Positions 26,529 through 35,516 of a DNA stretch of 64,000 bases are shown here, one piece after another. Location of the stretch: assembly GCF_001995985.1 (NCBI RefSeq), contig NZ_MUFC01000009.1, positions 59,693 to 123,692 of the forward strand. The letters run 5' to 3'. Both the position numbers and the translations under genes were made by a program. The DNA comes from Salinivibrio sharmensis. Its GTDB lineage: Bacteria > Pseudomonadota > Gammaproteobacteria > Enterobacterales > Vibrionaceae. Below the pieces are notes generated by a model that did not search any database, was not told the origin of the DNA, and saw only the letters and a list, made by a program, of their open reading frames with translations. How positions within the stretch are numbered: the first letter of the stretch is position 1; every line of letters starts with the position of its first letter.

Positions 26529-27206
26529 ATGGCTATGAAGACCACAAGCGAACATACTCTTTATCACTCAACACCCCTGATTTTTACGCCTCGAAAGCGC
26601 CGGTATACAGCGAACCTGCTGTACGTTGAGGACGGTCTAGTGTTAGTTCGCTTGGGAAAAGCGGACATTCCTGTGTACGCTGGTCAGGGCTTTTGGCTGC
26701 CTTTTGAGTGCCTTCATGCACTCACCATTACGCCTAGTACGCGCTTGCATCAGCTGGCCATATCACCGCGCACACAGCACCTGCTCCCTGAAAACGTCGG
26801 CCATGTTGCTTTGCCGCCATTGGTCACTGCCAGCTTTATCGAATTGGGGGCTCCGTTCGCATCGACGTTGACCACAAAACAGACCCATCAGATTCAAGCC
26901 GTGATGCTTGATCAAATCACCCATCTCGCGCCGACTCAACAACTCGATGCGCGCACGCAAGCGCTGGCAGACTGTGTGGCGTGCGCCCAAACAGGTCAGC
27001 CAGCGGTGAGCGCAGCGCAACACTACCAATTACAAGCACTCACCCAACTGACTATGGCGCAGTTACAAGAGTATTTTACCGTTCGGCAACTGAGGGCCGC
27101 GATAAAGTCCGGGAAAAGCCGAGAAAACGCAGCGGTGGCTGTTGGGCTCACGCCTGGCGACGCCGAATCGCTTTACGCCCGCTACGCCAGTACATTTGCC
27201 AGCTAA
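26529..27206 (+). CDS. AraC-like regulator with a reduced DNA-binding domain
   Basis: A 225-residue protein. The N-terminal 130 residues look like the AraC-type cupin (LLYVEDGLVLVRLGKADIPV, then YAGQGFWLPFECLHALTI). The C-terminal part keeps only what resembles the second AraC helix-turn-helix (FTVRQLRAAIKSGKSRENAA, then VAVGLTPGDAESLYARYAST); the segment for the first one is only about 20 residues, where about 50 are expected. It may bind DNA weakly, as a dimer, or act by protein contact. No partner gene is apparent. Confidence 0.65.
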   Translation: MAMKTTSEHTLYHSTPLIFTPRKRRYTANLLYVEDGLVLVRLGKADIPVYAGQGFWLPFECLHALTITPSTRLHQLAISPRTQHLLPENVGHVALPPLVTASFIELGAPFASTLTTKQTHQIQAVMLDQITHLAPTQQLDARTQALADCVACAQTGQPAVSAAQHYQLQALTQLTMAQLQEYFTVRQLRAAIKSGKSRENAAVAVGLTPGDAESLYARYASTFAS

Positions 27207-27257
27207 CTCTCAATACTCATGGTGAGACCATGAGCACTCGCGGCAAATCGATAATCA

Positions 27258-27776
27258 CTAGCGGTCAAAAGCCGACGCTGTCAGTTGCGCTGCAATAGTG
27301 GGTGTGGTGAGCTCTTTAATAGGTAAACCCTGTTTCAGGCGCTCGCGAATGTGGGTGCTGCGCACGACTACCTTTTCTGGCACCCCTAACACCGACCACC
27401 GCGATAATATTTCCTCGCTCTGGGCAAATTGACCAAACTTAACCAGGTTGTCTGGGCCCACAACGAAGGTCAAGGCCGCCTCAGGATAGTCTCGTTGCAA
27501 CGCAGTAAGCAACATAAAAGTTGTGATGGCGTCACCTTTTTTACCCAGAGACGCCTCTCTCTGACACAGCTGCAAATTGGGCAACCGTAAATCATCAATG
27601 AATGCACGAACCCACTCGCATCGCACCTCATAAGGTGCCATCATTTTTCCCCATGCATGCTTATAGCTTGGTACTAACAAGACGCGGTCAAAATGACACA
27701 GCTGCCTCAGGACAGACACATGTCCTTGCGTAGGTGGATTAAACGCACTACCAAAAACTGCGATTTGCTCGGCCAT
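27258..27776 (-). CDS. NadD-like nicotinate-nucleotide adenylyltransferase
   Basis: A 172-residue nucleotidyltransferase with the HxGH-type motif in FGSAFNPPTQGHVSVL, LLVPSYKHAWGK and the C-terminal ISxxxIR-like RSTHIRERLKQG. It fits the family that adenylylates nicotinate mononucleotide in NAD synthesis. It is shorter than housekeeping NadD (about 210) and is probably a second copy. It is divergent from nadE, sharing a 197-bp promoter region, so the pair may be co-regulated for NAD production. Confidence 0.85.
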   Translation of the reverse strand: MAEQIAVFGSAFNPPTQGHVSVLRQLCHFDRVLLVPSYKHAWGKMMAPYEVRCEWVRAFIDDLRLPNLQLCQREASLGKKGDAITTFMLLTALQRDYPEAALTFVVGPDNLVKFGQFAQSEEILSRWSVLGVPEKVVVRSTHIRERLKQGLPIKELTTPTIAAQLTASAFDR

Positions 27777-27973
27777 TATGCTCTCTTTGCTAGGTTTTCG
27801 TGATTAAACGTTGCGACGAAATGATGCCATGAATCAAACCAAATACCTAACTCGTCGCCATCGAAGCGATCAGTTAGCTTGGCCTATACCCAAGCCAACA
27901 GAGATCATGCACAATAACCCACAGTAAAGTCTTCACTTAAGCCGTACGCTAGAGTTATTGAGAGGAACATAGA

Positions 27974-28813
27974 ATGGAACACCAGATCCGCGAAGAAATG
28001 CGCGTCCAACCCAATATCGATCCGGAAACGGAGATCCGCCGTCGTATCGCCTTTATCAAAACCATGTTGCAACGTTCAGGCACGCGTAGCCTAGTGCTAG
28101 GTATTAGTGGTGGTGTCGACTCTTCAACATGTGGACGTATCGCCCAACTAGCGGTTGAAGAGCTCAATCACGAAGCCAATCACGAGCATTATCAGTTTAT
28201 CGCGGTTAGGCTTCCTTACGGCGAACAAAAAGATGAAGACGAAGCACAGTTGGCATTGTCTTTTATCAAGCCAAGTAAAACCGTCACCGTCAACGTCAAA
28301 CCGGGTGTTGATGGTACCCATCAATCGGTATTAGACGCCGTGTCTGAGGTAGGGCTTTTACCCGATAGCGACAGCCGTATCGATTTTGCCAAAGGTAACG
28401 TCAAAGCACGCGCAAGAATGGTCGCCCAATATGAGATTGCTGGGTTAACCCAAGGGTTAGTGATCGGCACCGATCATTCCGCCGAAAACATCACGGGTTT
28501 TTATACCAAATTCGGTGATGGTGCATGTGACCTGGCCCCACTGTTTGGCTTAAGCAAGCGCCAAGTGCGCCAACTGGCGGCCACATTGGGGGCTCCTGAG
28601 GTGTTGGTGAACAAGACACCGACGGCTGATCTGGAGGATCTGTCGCCGCAAAAAGCCGATGAAGAGGCCCTACAACTGACCTATGATCAAATCGATGATT
28701 TTCTTGAAGGTAAGCCGGTTGAAGACGCGGTTAAAGAGAAGATTATTCGGGTTTATCAAGCCACACAGCACAAGCGCCAACCGATTCCGACAATTTACGA
28801 CCTTGATAGCTGA
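27974..28813 (+). CDS. nadE: NH3-dependent NAD+ synthetase
   Basis: The 279-residue enzyme amidates nicotinate adenine dinucleotide to NAD+ using ammonia and ATP. It has the PP-loop [24 protein letters not shown], and [20 protein letters not shown], and [17 protein letters not shown] near the C terminus. No glutaminase domain is present; length matches E. coli NadE. A GAGAGGAA site precedes the ATG. Together with the divergent NadD-like gene it covers the last two steps of NAD synthesis. Confidence 0.96.
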   Translation: MEHQIREEMRVQPNIDPETEIRRRIAFIKTMLQRSGTRSLVLGISGGVDSSTCGRIAQLAVEELNHEANHEHYQFIAVRLPYGEQKDEDEAQLALSFIKPSKTVTVNVKPGVDGTHQSVLDAVSEVGLLPDSDSRIDFAKGNVKARARMVAQYEIAGLTQGLVIGTDHSAENITGFYTKFGDGACDLAPLFGLSKRQVRQLAATLGAPEVLVNKTPTADLEDLSPQKADEEALQLTYDQIDDFLEGKPVEDAVKEKIIRVYQATQHKRQPIPTIYDLDS

Positions 28814-28856
28814 TAGATATGGGGCAAAGAGGGACGCCTATCGCTATGACTCTGTA

Positions 28857-29411
28857 TCATGAGATAGATGCGTGGAGCTGATGATCGGGATGCCGGTCTG
28901 CCTGTTGGCCGGCATCAATCAAGCCATCAAGCTCACGCCATAAATGATCACACAGTCCCGGTCGATAAACGGCAATCCGAAAGCCACCATGCTCGCGCTG
29001 ATATTGTTGAAAGCGTGGTGGGCTATGCTCACTGCTGGCAATCACATTAGCTAAACGGTCACAAGTTTTCACCACTAACGCTAACCACGCGGCTTCATCA
29101 CTTGGATCAAGCGCGATCAACCGTTGGTTCAGCGCTCGCTTTCTCTCTTCACGGCTAGGCCGCCGCGGGTCAGTGACCAACATCACCGCTCTGGCGACGG
29201 TTGGGCCAAACAGTGCTGAGATTTCATCAACACGTGTTGCCGTGTCTTCCAAAATGTCATGCAATTGCGCCACAATACACGCCTGTTCGCCAAAGGGGGC
29301 AGCAATTCGCTCAACATGATCGAGGTGACAACGATAAGGCTGCGCGCCATAGCGCTGAAGGGCATGCCTTACTCTCGCCCACTCGCGTGCCTTTTCAAGC
29401 CGATTGCTCAT
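28857..29411 (-). CDS. Small HD-domain hydrolase, SpoT/MESH1-like
   Basis: A 184-residue single HD domain. Motifs follow the hydrolase half of SpoT: HLDHVERIAAPFG, AQLHDILEDT, then FGPTVARAVMLVTDP and KTCDRLANVIAS, giving the His, His-Asp, Glu-Asp and Asn positions expected for Mn-dependent (p)ppGpp hydrolysis. There is no synthetase or TGS domain, so it would be a small alarmone hydrolase or a related nucleotidase. An AGGAGT site precedes the ATG. Function is inferred from motifs only. Confidence 0.75.
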   Translation of the reverse strand: MSNRLEKAREWARVRHALQRYGAQPYRCHLDHVERIAAPFGEQACIVAQLHDILEDTATRVDEISALFGPTVARAVMLVTDPRRPSREERKRALNQRLIALDPSDEAAWLALVVKTCDRLANVIASSEHSPPRFQQYQREHGGFRIAVYRPGLCDHLWRELDGLIDAGQQADRHPDHQLHASIS

Positions 29412-29496
29412 CCGACACTCCTTTTACTGCTCTCCTTTAAATAAATCAGGGATCGGAGGAATTGTAAATAAAAAGGCGATTTGTTTGCAGCTTGTC

Positions 29497-29655
29497 TCAC
29501 TGTTCAGACGAAGATGCCTGAGCCGCTTGTGTCCTGATTTCGTTGGCAACCTGCATGATGGCCTCGCCACTGCTCATCCCTTCCGCCATCAGCGCATGGA
29601 TACGCTCTGCCGCTTCTTGTTGTTGTTCATGGTTTAACGTGACGCCATCAAACAT
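29497..29655 (-). CDS. yoaH: YoaH family (UPF0181) small protein
   Basis: A 52-residue ORF. The protein starts [19 protein letters not shown] and continues [20 protein letters not shown], the conserved core of E. coli YoaH/UPF0181 (HEQQQ, ERIQELM, GMSSGxAI). Function is unknown. It lies between the HD hydrolase and the TraF-family gene on the same strand and is followed by 85 bp without features. Confidence 0.88.
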   Translation of the reverse strand: MFDGVTLNHEQQQEAAERIHALMAEGMSSGEAIMQVANEIRTQAAQASSSEQ

Positions 29656-29687
29656 AGGTGGGGCTCTCTTGGTAGTAAATCGTGATC

Positions 29688-29720
29688 AAAAAAGGCAGGC
29701 CATTTTAGGGCCTGCCTTTT
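29688..29720. terminator. Bidirectional terminator downstream of the TraF-family gene
   Basis: AAAAGGCAGGCC/GGCCTGCCTTTT makes a 12-bp stem with a 7-nt loop. A-tracts and T-tracts flank both sides; it would end the minus-strand vxr-side transcript 24 bp after the stop. Confidence 0.88.
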
Positions 29721-29743
29721 CATTTGTCATCCCAAATGCAGCG

Positions 29744-30874
29744 TTAGAACGTAAACGCCAGCTGTGCCGAGCCCCCATAGCTGTTGCTATCGATAATGCT
29801 GGCAGCAATATCGAAGTTAGCGACACCAAAGGGAGATAAGCCTAAGCCGAGCGTAAACGCATTATCGACGTTATCTTCAAGGTCTGCACGGTAACCAGTA
29901 CGTAACTGCGCATGGCCAAAGGCATCAAATTCTGCGCCAACGCGGAAAAACTGGGTGTCATCATCCACATCCAAGGAACCTTTGAAACCTTTCTTCTTGT
30001 TCAGATCCAAGTCTGCCGCCAAGGTGACAAAGTCAGACACAAACGCCGAGCCAAGCGTAAACTGTGGCCCTACCTCATAGGTAAAGCTGTGACCCGTTGT
30101 ACTACTTGTCACTGTGTCCACATCGTTACTGATCAGGTTTTTACCGGCTAAGCCGACGCGATAAGGACCTGTCTGCCACACCGCCCCAACATCAATATTA
30201 AAAGTGTTATCTTCCTCACGGTAACGACTATCATTCCAGTCATCGGTATCATAATCATCAACCGAGACACCATAGTTATAGGTATTGAACCGTTGTAGTT
30301 TAGGCGTCAAACCCACGGCTACACGTTGTCCAGCCAGTTCTAGATTAGTGGCCAGCGCAACGCCCAATTCACTGATACCGGCGGCAATGATCGTCGCATT
30401 TGAATTGGGCTTGGAGGTGAGGCCAAAGTCACTGGGGTCGATATCAGGTAACACCGCGCCTTCAATTAGCCCCAATGTATAAAGAGTGGCAGAGACAGAG
30501 CCTGTGGGAATCCCCACCGCCGCGCCTATACCGGCATCCAGATACGCTTTATCACCTTGCACCGCTCGTAATGATTGTTCAATTTGATTGGCATCGTTAG
30601 TATCATAGGCGTCTGCCACATCACCGAGTCCATCGACGAGTTCATCGGGATCACGTACCTCAGCGCCGAGATAAGGCACGAGGACACCAAACGCGCTCTC
30701 CGGATCGAGCGCCGCCAGTGCAGGATTATGAAAGCCAGCAGAGAGATAGTCGCCCGATGCCACGCCCACTCCGCCCATGGCATTGCCACGCGCATCGGTT
30801 GGATTGGTCGCGGCCATCACACTGGCAGAGCACGTGGCTAACGCTAGAACAAGCGCTTTTGTTTTAAAGGTCAT
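29744..30874 (-). CDS. TraF-family outer-membrane beta-barrel protein
   Basis: The start at 30874 gives 376 residues with a signal peptide (MTFKTKALVLALATCSASVMA). The N-terminal GNAMGGVGVASGDYLSAGFHNPAL is typical of FadL/TraF_2-like barrels, in which small-residue loops precede an NPA motif. The C terminus ends in aromatic Phe (AQLAFTF), the usual Bam recognition signature. The family name 'conjugal transfer protein TraF' does not imply conjugation here, as no transfer genes are present. It follows vxrCBA on the same strand after 124 bp and may belong to that regulon. Confidence 0.82.
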   Translation of the reverse strand: MTFKTKALVLALATCSASVMAATNPTDARGNAMGGVGVASGDYLSAGFHNPALAALDPESAFGVLVPYLGAEVRDPDELVDGLGDVADAYDTNDANQIEQSLRAVQGDKAYLDAGIGAAVGIPTGSVSATLYTLGLIEGAVLPDIDPSDFGLTSKPNSNATIIAAGISELGVALATNLELAGQRVAVGLTPKLQRFNTYNYGVSVDDYDTDDWNDSRYREEDNTFNIDVGAVWQTGPYRVGLAGKNLISNDVDTVTSSTTGHSFTYEVGPQFTLGSAFVSDFVTLAADLDLNKKKGFKGSLDVDDDTQFFRVGAEFDAFGHAQLRTGYRADLEDNVDNAFTLGLGLSPFGVANFDIAASIIDSNSYGGSAQLAFTF

Positions 30875-30998
30875 TGCGTTACCCTTATGTTTTGACTTGC
30901 TATTTAACACGCGATTGTATAGGTAAAAGTGAATAATTAGACCGACCTCACTAAAAAAGTGTGAACTTTATCAAATTAACTACAACGATAATGTCTAT

Positions 30999-31916
30999 TT
31001 ATTCGTCACCTTGTTTGTCAGAGTCACTCGGCGCTATCCTATTTAAAGCACCAGGCTCCAAGTCCGGTAAATCAATCGCACGCCCGATACGTTGCACTTC
31101 TTCTATCGATAACGCGCCTTGCCAGCGACGCTCAATCAAGGCAACACTGAACCAATACTGTCCATTGGGTACATCCAGCATGGGTAACTGAGTCGGCAGT
31201 CGTTTGTGCTTCTCTGCCGACCAAATCGGTGCGCCATCAGTTTGGTTTTGCGGATAAAGATTAAGCGTCAAAAAAGGACGCTGACAGGTTGAGTTAAAAT
31301 CATCAAAAGGTGCAATATGCCAACTGCGAGTGTCTTTCCAACTTAGCGTTTGCCGCGGCTGAGGTTGGGTCATCAACAGCCAGCTAGACCAGGTATCCCC
31401 CTCCACTGATTCCGCGGTTAACTGATAAAGCCCTTCAGAAACCGGCTCTGATAGCCCATCTTTCACAAGACGCCAGCGATGTTGTTGCTCAGCGGCTAAT
31501 TCGTCACTGATGACAACCTCATCTGGCCATTTTTTCAATGTAAAAGCCTCAACGCCAGGCTGCGACTCTCCCGCCACTTGGACGCGATAATAAACGCGAC
31601 TGGTAGTCTGCACCGTTTCTCGACGAATGGAGACATTATTCAGCCAATCTGGCAATGTCTGACGACTCAAACTGCGGCCACAATCTTCAGTAATAGCCAG
31701 TGCCAATAACTGAGCCAGATGATCCTGACGCGACGCTGAAAGGCTAGGCTGTTGCCAAGCCTCAATCATCGATTCGATACTGGCCGCGGTTTTCCCCTCC
31801 AACAGGCGCTGATGGGCACTGGTTAATGCATCATTGCCATCAAACCATGCTGCATGCACGCCACTTGCAGTCAAAATCGTCAGTAATGTTCCAGAAACGA
31901 CCCACTTTTTCATCAT
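30999..31916 (-). CDS. vxrC: VxrC, DUF2861 family periplasmic protein
   Basis: A 305-residue protein with a signal peptide (VSGTLLTILTASGVHAAWF) and the DUF2861 features: LLEGKTAASIESMIEAWQQP, WDxDxPFDDFN-like SWHIAPFDDFNSTCQRP, and LMLDVPNGQYWFSVALIE near the C terminus. It overlaps vxrB as ATGA. In V. cholerae vxrC lies in the vxrABCDE operon for cell-wall stress and type VI secretion control, where VxrC modulates the sensor pathway. Its precise biochemical role is unknown. Confidence 0.88.
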   Translation of the reverse strand: MMKKWVVSGTLLTILTASGVHAAWFDGNDALTSAHQRLLEGKTAASIESMIEAWQQPSLSASRQDHLAQLLALAITEDCGRSLSRQTLPDWLNNVSIRRETVQTTSRVYYRVQVAGESQPGVEAFTLKKWPDEVVISDELAAEQQHRWRLVKDGLSEPVSEGLYQLTAESVEGDTWSSWLLMTQPQPRQTLSWKDTRSWHIAPFDDFNSTCQRPFLTLNLYPQNQTDGAPIWSAEKHKRLPTQLPMLDVPNGQYWFSVALIERRWQGALSIEEVQRIGRAIDLPDLEPGALNRIAPSDSDKQGDE

Positions 31917-32578
31917 GCTTTCATACGGTAGCCAACGCCACGCAATGTTTCGATATTGACCGAAGGTAGCTTTTGCCGCAACTGTAATATGTGGGTATCC
32001 ACGGTGCGAGTGGTAGGATAATGGTTATAGCCCCACACTTGATCCAATAGTTCATCACGCGTAAATACCCGTCCCGCATTCTTGGCCAAAAAGTGTAAAA
32101 GGTCGAACTCAGTTCGTGTCAAAGTCATCTCTTCTTCGCCACAAAATACCGCTCGGCTCGCGGTATCAATACGCACATCATTGATAATGAGGTCATCGCT
32201 TGAGACCTCTACCTCGCCCACGGGATGACGAAGGTGCACACGCACACGCGCGAGCAGCTCTGCTTCGGCAAAAGGTTTGGTGATATAATCAGTGGCTCCC
32301 GAATCCAAGCCGCCAACACGATCGCGTACCGAGACCATGGCTGTCAGTAAAATCACAGGAATAGTTTTAAGCTTATTCCAATCCGCTAGCCACTCAATTG
32401 AATCTCCTTCTGGCAATTGGCGGTCGAGGATCACGAGATCAGCATCTCTCCATAATTCGGCCACTTTTGTCGCGTTCTCTGCATATAAGCAGCGGTAGCC
32501 TGCTTGTTCCAAGCTTGCCAGTAACCCGTCAGCCAGGTTGGCATCATCTTCAACCAGAAGTAACGTCGCTTGCGTCAC
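31913..32578 (-). CDS. vxrB: VxrB, OmpR-type response regulator
   Basis: A 221-residue regulator with a receiver domain (LLVEDDANLADGLLASLEQA, phosphoacceptor Asp52 in LVILDRQLPEGD, Lys101 in YITKPFAEAE) and a C-terminal winged helix (LTRTEFDLLHFLAKNAGRVF, TRTVDTHILQLRQKLP). The start overlaps vxrA by 29 bp. In V. cholerae VxrB controls peptidoglycan synthesis genes, iron uptake and T6SS; the synteny with vxrA and pntAB supports orthology. Confidence 0.93.
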   Translation of the reverse strand: MTQATLLLVEDDANLADGLLASLEQAGYRCLYAENATKVAELWRDADLVILDRQLPEGDSIEWLADWNKLKTIPVILLTAMVSVRDRVGGLDSGATDYITKPFAEAELLARVRVHLRHPVGEVEVSSDDLIINDVRIDTASRAVFCGEEEMTLTRTEFDLLHFLAKNAGRVFTRDELLDQVWGYNHYPTTRTVDTHILQLRQKLPSVNIETLRGVGYRMKA

Positions 32579-33989
32579 AATGAATCTCCAAAGTAAATGT
32601 GGTGGGTGGGCCAGATAGAATTAACTTCCCCCCCATTCGCTCAATCATGGATTCTACAATCGTCAGCCCCAGTCCAAGTCCACTTTGGCTGACAAACGGT
32701 TTACGTATATGTTTCCAGTCCTTGGCCGTCAGTTCCCCTTGATCGCGTATCGCGATCGTAAAACGATCCTCAAACACGTGAGCATGAACATCGACAGGTG
32801 CTACGCCATATTTGACCGCATTAGCAATCAAATTGTTCAATGATGTTGTTAACCAATAAACATTCGCTCGCACCGCCCCATCTTGGCTTACGTGTAACGT
32901 AACTTGGTGTTCATCGCAAATATAACCCAACCACTCTTCAACAGACGGAATTGTCTCTTTACTGAGAGGCTTCTGGTTGGATTGTAAATAATCTTTACTT
33001 GCCTCCGCCAATTGTTTTAGACGTCGCGAATCCTCGCAAAGCCGGCGAAATTCTTCATAAAAATCATCGGGTAAACTATCAAATTTGCGCCGAAAGCCCT
33101 CCACTGTCATGGATAAGCTAGCAATCGGGGTACGAAGCTCATGAGTGAGGATTTGCAACACCAGCATACGCTCTTGCATCAAACGGCGCTGGACTGTCCA
33201 GCGGTTAAACGCCCATCCTCCCAGCGCCACAAGGTTGATGACGATTAACGCCCCCACTAAGTAAGGCCAATAACTGGGCGCTTTTTCTTCGTTCCAACAC
33301 AGATTACCCACGCGTGCCAAGCAAAAATCTTGCGCTCCTCGTGGTGTGACGGTTAGGTCAAATTCGGCAAGCAACGGCTGCCATTGCGACGCTTTGTACA
33401 AATGATAGTAGCTGCCAACACGCACCCACATTTCATTTTGGCTCATCAGCGACTTAGCGCCACTGTTCAAGGCATCCACGGCGTCGGATTCCATGCGCTG
33501 TAAACGACCCAATAGACTATCGGCTTCCGCCTGAGGGCGTTCCTGTATATGAAAAAAGCGCATGAGTTCACTGCGGCGCTCAGGAAACTGCTCGGCATAT
33601 TTTGCCGCATAGCTACCACCGCCAGGATGAATAAAACCCGATCGAGAAAACCATGCCACAGGGAGCTGGGTGTTATTACACATCGCTCGCGTGAACACCA
33701 ACGGCTCTGTCACTTGCGGATTAACTGGCCAAGGCCCTTGACACTTTTGGGCGGCTTGATACAGGCGGCGGATGTCTTTTAACGGGTATTTAGCACTCTG
33801 CGGCAGCAAACTCTCTGGGCTTAGCAATACACGTGGAAACGCTCGGTTAATGCCGATCAGGTTATAGCGAGCGATAGGATCGGCAAGCAATAACTGCGCG
33901 CGAAAGGCAGTCATCTGCTCTGAAAATGTACTTGCCGCCAACGATGGCCAGCCAGTTAGTGTGAGAATGATTAGCAGCAGAATTCGCAT
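32550..33989 (-). CDS. vxrA: VxrA, sensor histidine kinase with DUF3404 sensor domain
   Basis: The 479-residue form starts at the ATG at 33989 (MRILLLIILTLTGWPSLAAS, a signal peptide); a TTG ten codons upstream is less likely. A periplasmic DUF3404 domain (about 20-240) is followed by a transmembrane helix (WPYLVGALIVINLVALGGW), the H box ILTHELRTPIASL with the phosphorylated His, the N box NNLIANAVKYG and GLGLTIVESMIERMGG of the ATPase. The G1 box is atypical (RDQGEL). In Vibrio it senses cell-wall damage and phosphorylates VxrB. The stop overlaps no upstream gene; a pntB terminator lies between. Confidence 0.92.
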   Translation of the reverse strand: MRILLLIILTLTGWPSLAASTFSEQMTAFRAQLLLADPIARYNLIGINRAFPRVLLSPESLLPQSAKYPLKDIRRLYQAAQKCQGPWPVNPQVTEPLVFTRAMCNNTQLPVAWFSRSGFIHPGGGSYAAKYAEQFPERRSELMRFFHIQERPQAEADSLLGRLQRMESDAVDALNSGAKSLMSQNEMWVRVGSYYHLYKASQWQPLLAEFDLTVTPRGAQDFCLARVGNLCWNEEKAPSYWPYLVGALIVINLVALGGWAFNRWTVQRRLMQERMLVLQILTHELRTPIASLSMTVEGFRRKFDSLPDDFYEEFRRLCEDSRRLKQLAEASKDYLQSNQKPLSKETIPSVEEWLGYICDEHQVTLHVSQDGAVRANVYWLTTSLNNLIANAVKYGVAPVDVHAHVFEDRFTIAIRDQGELTAKDWKHIRKPFVSQSGLGLGLTIVESMIERMGGKLILSGPPTTFTLEIHCDASDVTSG

Positions 33990-34073
33990 GGTCGCAAGCT
34001 TACCATCGATTTTTATCAAAATGTCAGTACCGTGTAAGTTCCATCATCGGACGTTGACTCGATAACACCAAAC

Positions 34074-34102
34074 AAAAAAGAGCCAGTCGAAACTGGCTCT
34101 TT
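34074..34102 (-). terminator. Terminator of pntAB
   Basis: On the minus strand AAAGAGCCAGT/ACTGGCTCTTT forms an 11-bp stem with a 4-nt loop, followed by a T-run, about 30 bp after the pntB stop. It separates pntAB from vxrA. Confidence 0.92.
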
Positions 34103-34130
34103 ACCACAGCGTATCAAGCATTAGGGCTAA

Positions 34131-35507
34131 TTATAGCGCTTTAAAAATCGCTTCTACACTTTGTTTCGCGTCACCGAACAACATGCTGCTATTGTCTTTA
34201 AAGAACAGCGGGTTTTGCACCCCGGCATAACCTGTGTTCATTGAGCGCTTAAACACCACAACATTTTTGGCATTCCAAACCTCAAGGACCGGCATGCCTG
34301 CAATCGGACTCGATGGGTCGTCTGTGGCCGCTGGGTTAACAGTGTCGTTAGCACCGATCACCAGAACCGTGTCGGTTTCAGGAAAATCATCATTAATTTC
34401 ATCCATTTCCAATACGATGTCATACGGGACTTTCGCCTCCGCCAACAACACGTTCATGTGACCAGGCAAACGGCCTGCTACAGGGTGTATCGCAAAGCGA
34501 ACCTCAACGCCCATGCTACGCAGTTTTTCTGTCACCTCGTACACAGGATACTGCGCCTGCGCGACCGCCATCCCGTAACCAGGCGCGATGACCACACTGT
34601 TTGAGTCTTTGAGCATTTCAGCCACGTCTTCAGCGGTGCTCTCACGGTACTCACCGACTTCATCATCACCCGAAGATGCGGCACCATCGGAGCCAAAGCC
34701 ACCGGCGATAACACTAATGAAAGAGCGGTTCATCGCTTTACACATGATGTAAGACAGAATCGCACCCGACGACCCGACTAAGGCACCGGTGACAATCAAC
34801 AGATCGTTCGCTAGCATAAAGCCAGCAGCCGCAGCCGCCCAGCCTGAATAGGAGTTGAGCATCGATACCACCACAGGCATGTCTGCACCACCAATCGAGG
34901 CTACCAGGTGATAACCAAACGCTAACGCAATCACGGTCACAATCAGCAGTGCCGCCGTTGAACCTTCTGCGTTGACAAAGCTGATTAGCAACAGGAACGA
35001 CACAACCACAGCGGCCAAGTTAAGCTTGTGGCGATGTGGCAACATCAGCGCCTTGGAAGAAATCACCCCACGTAGCTTACCAAAGGCGACAATCGAGCCG
35101 GTGAAAGTAATCGCACCGATAAAGACACCGAGGAAAATCTCAACCAAATGGATATTCAACATCGCACCGGTTAATGGTGGATGGTCAATATAGGTATTAA
35201 AACCCACGAGTACCGCAGCCAGACCCACAAAACTGTGCAGCATTGCCACCAGCTCGGGCATTTCGGTCATTTCCACGCGTTTTGCATAATAAATACCGAT
35301 CGCGCCACCAATGACCATGGCTAGAATAATCCAGCCCACACCTTGTACTTCTGGCCCCCAGATGGTCGCAACCAATGCGATCGCCATCCCGGTAATCCCG
35401 TAATAGTTACCTGCGCGTGCTGACTCTTGCTTTGATAGCCCAGCCAAACTGAGAATAAAACAAAGCGCAGCGACAATATACGCAGCTTGTACCAATCCTT
35501 CAGACAT
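34131..35507 (-). CDS. pntB: NAD(P) transhydrogenase subunit beta
   Basis: The 458-residue inner-membrane subunit has about nine transmembrane helices in the first 250 residues and a C-terminal NADP(H)-binding domain with [39 protein letters not shown], and [14 protein letters not shown]. With PntA it forms the proton-translocating transhydrogenase that makes NADPH from NADH. It follows pntA after 9 bp. Length and motifs match E. coli PntB. Confidence 0.97.
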   Translation of the reverse strand: MSEGLVQAAYIVAALCFILSLAGLSKQESARAGNYYGITGMAIALVATIWGPEVQGVGWIILAMVIGGAIGIYYAKRVEMTEMPELVAMLHSFVGLAAVLVGFNTYIDHPPLTGAMLNIHLVEIFLGVFIGAITFTGSIVAFGKLRGVISSKALMLPHRHKLNLAAVVVSFLLLISFVNAEGSTAALLIVTVIALAFGYHLVASIGGADMPVVVSMLNSYSGWAAAAAGFMLANDLLIVTGALVGSSGAILSYIMCKAMNRSFISVIAGGFGSDGAASSGDDEVGEYRESTAEDVAEMLKDSNSVVIAPGYGMAVAQAQYPVYEVTEKLRSMGVEVRFAIHPVAGRLPGHMNVLLAEAKVPYDIVLEMDEINDDFPETDTVLVIGANDTVNPAATDDPSSPIAGMPVLEVWNAKNVVVFKRSMNTGYAGVQNPLFFKDNSSMLFGDAKQSVEAIFKAL

Positions 35508-35516
35508 TGTTTCTCC

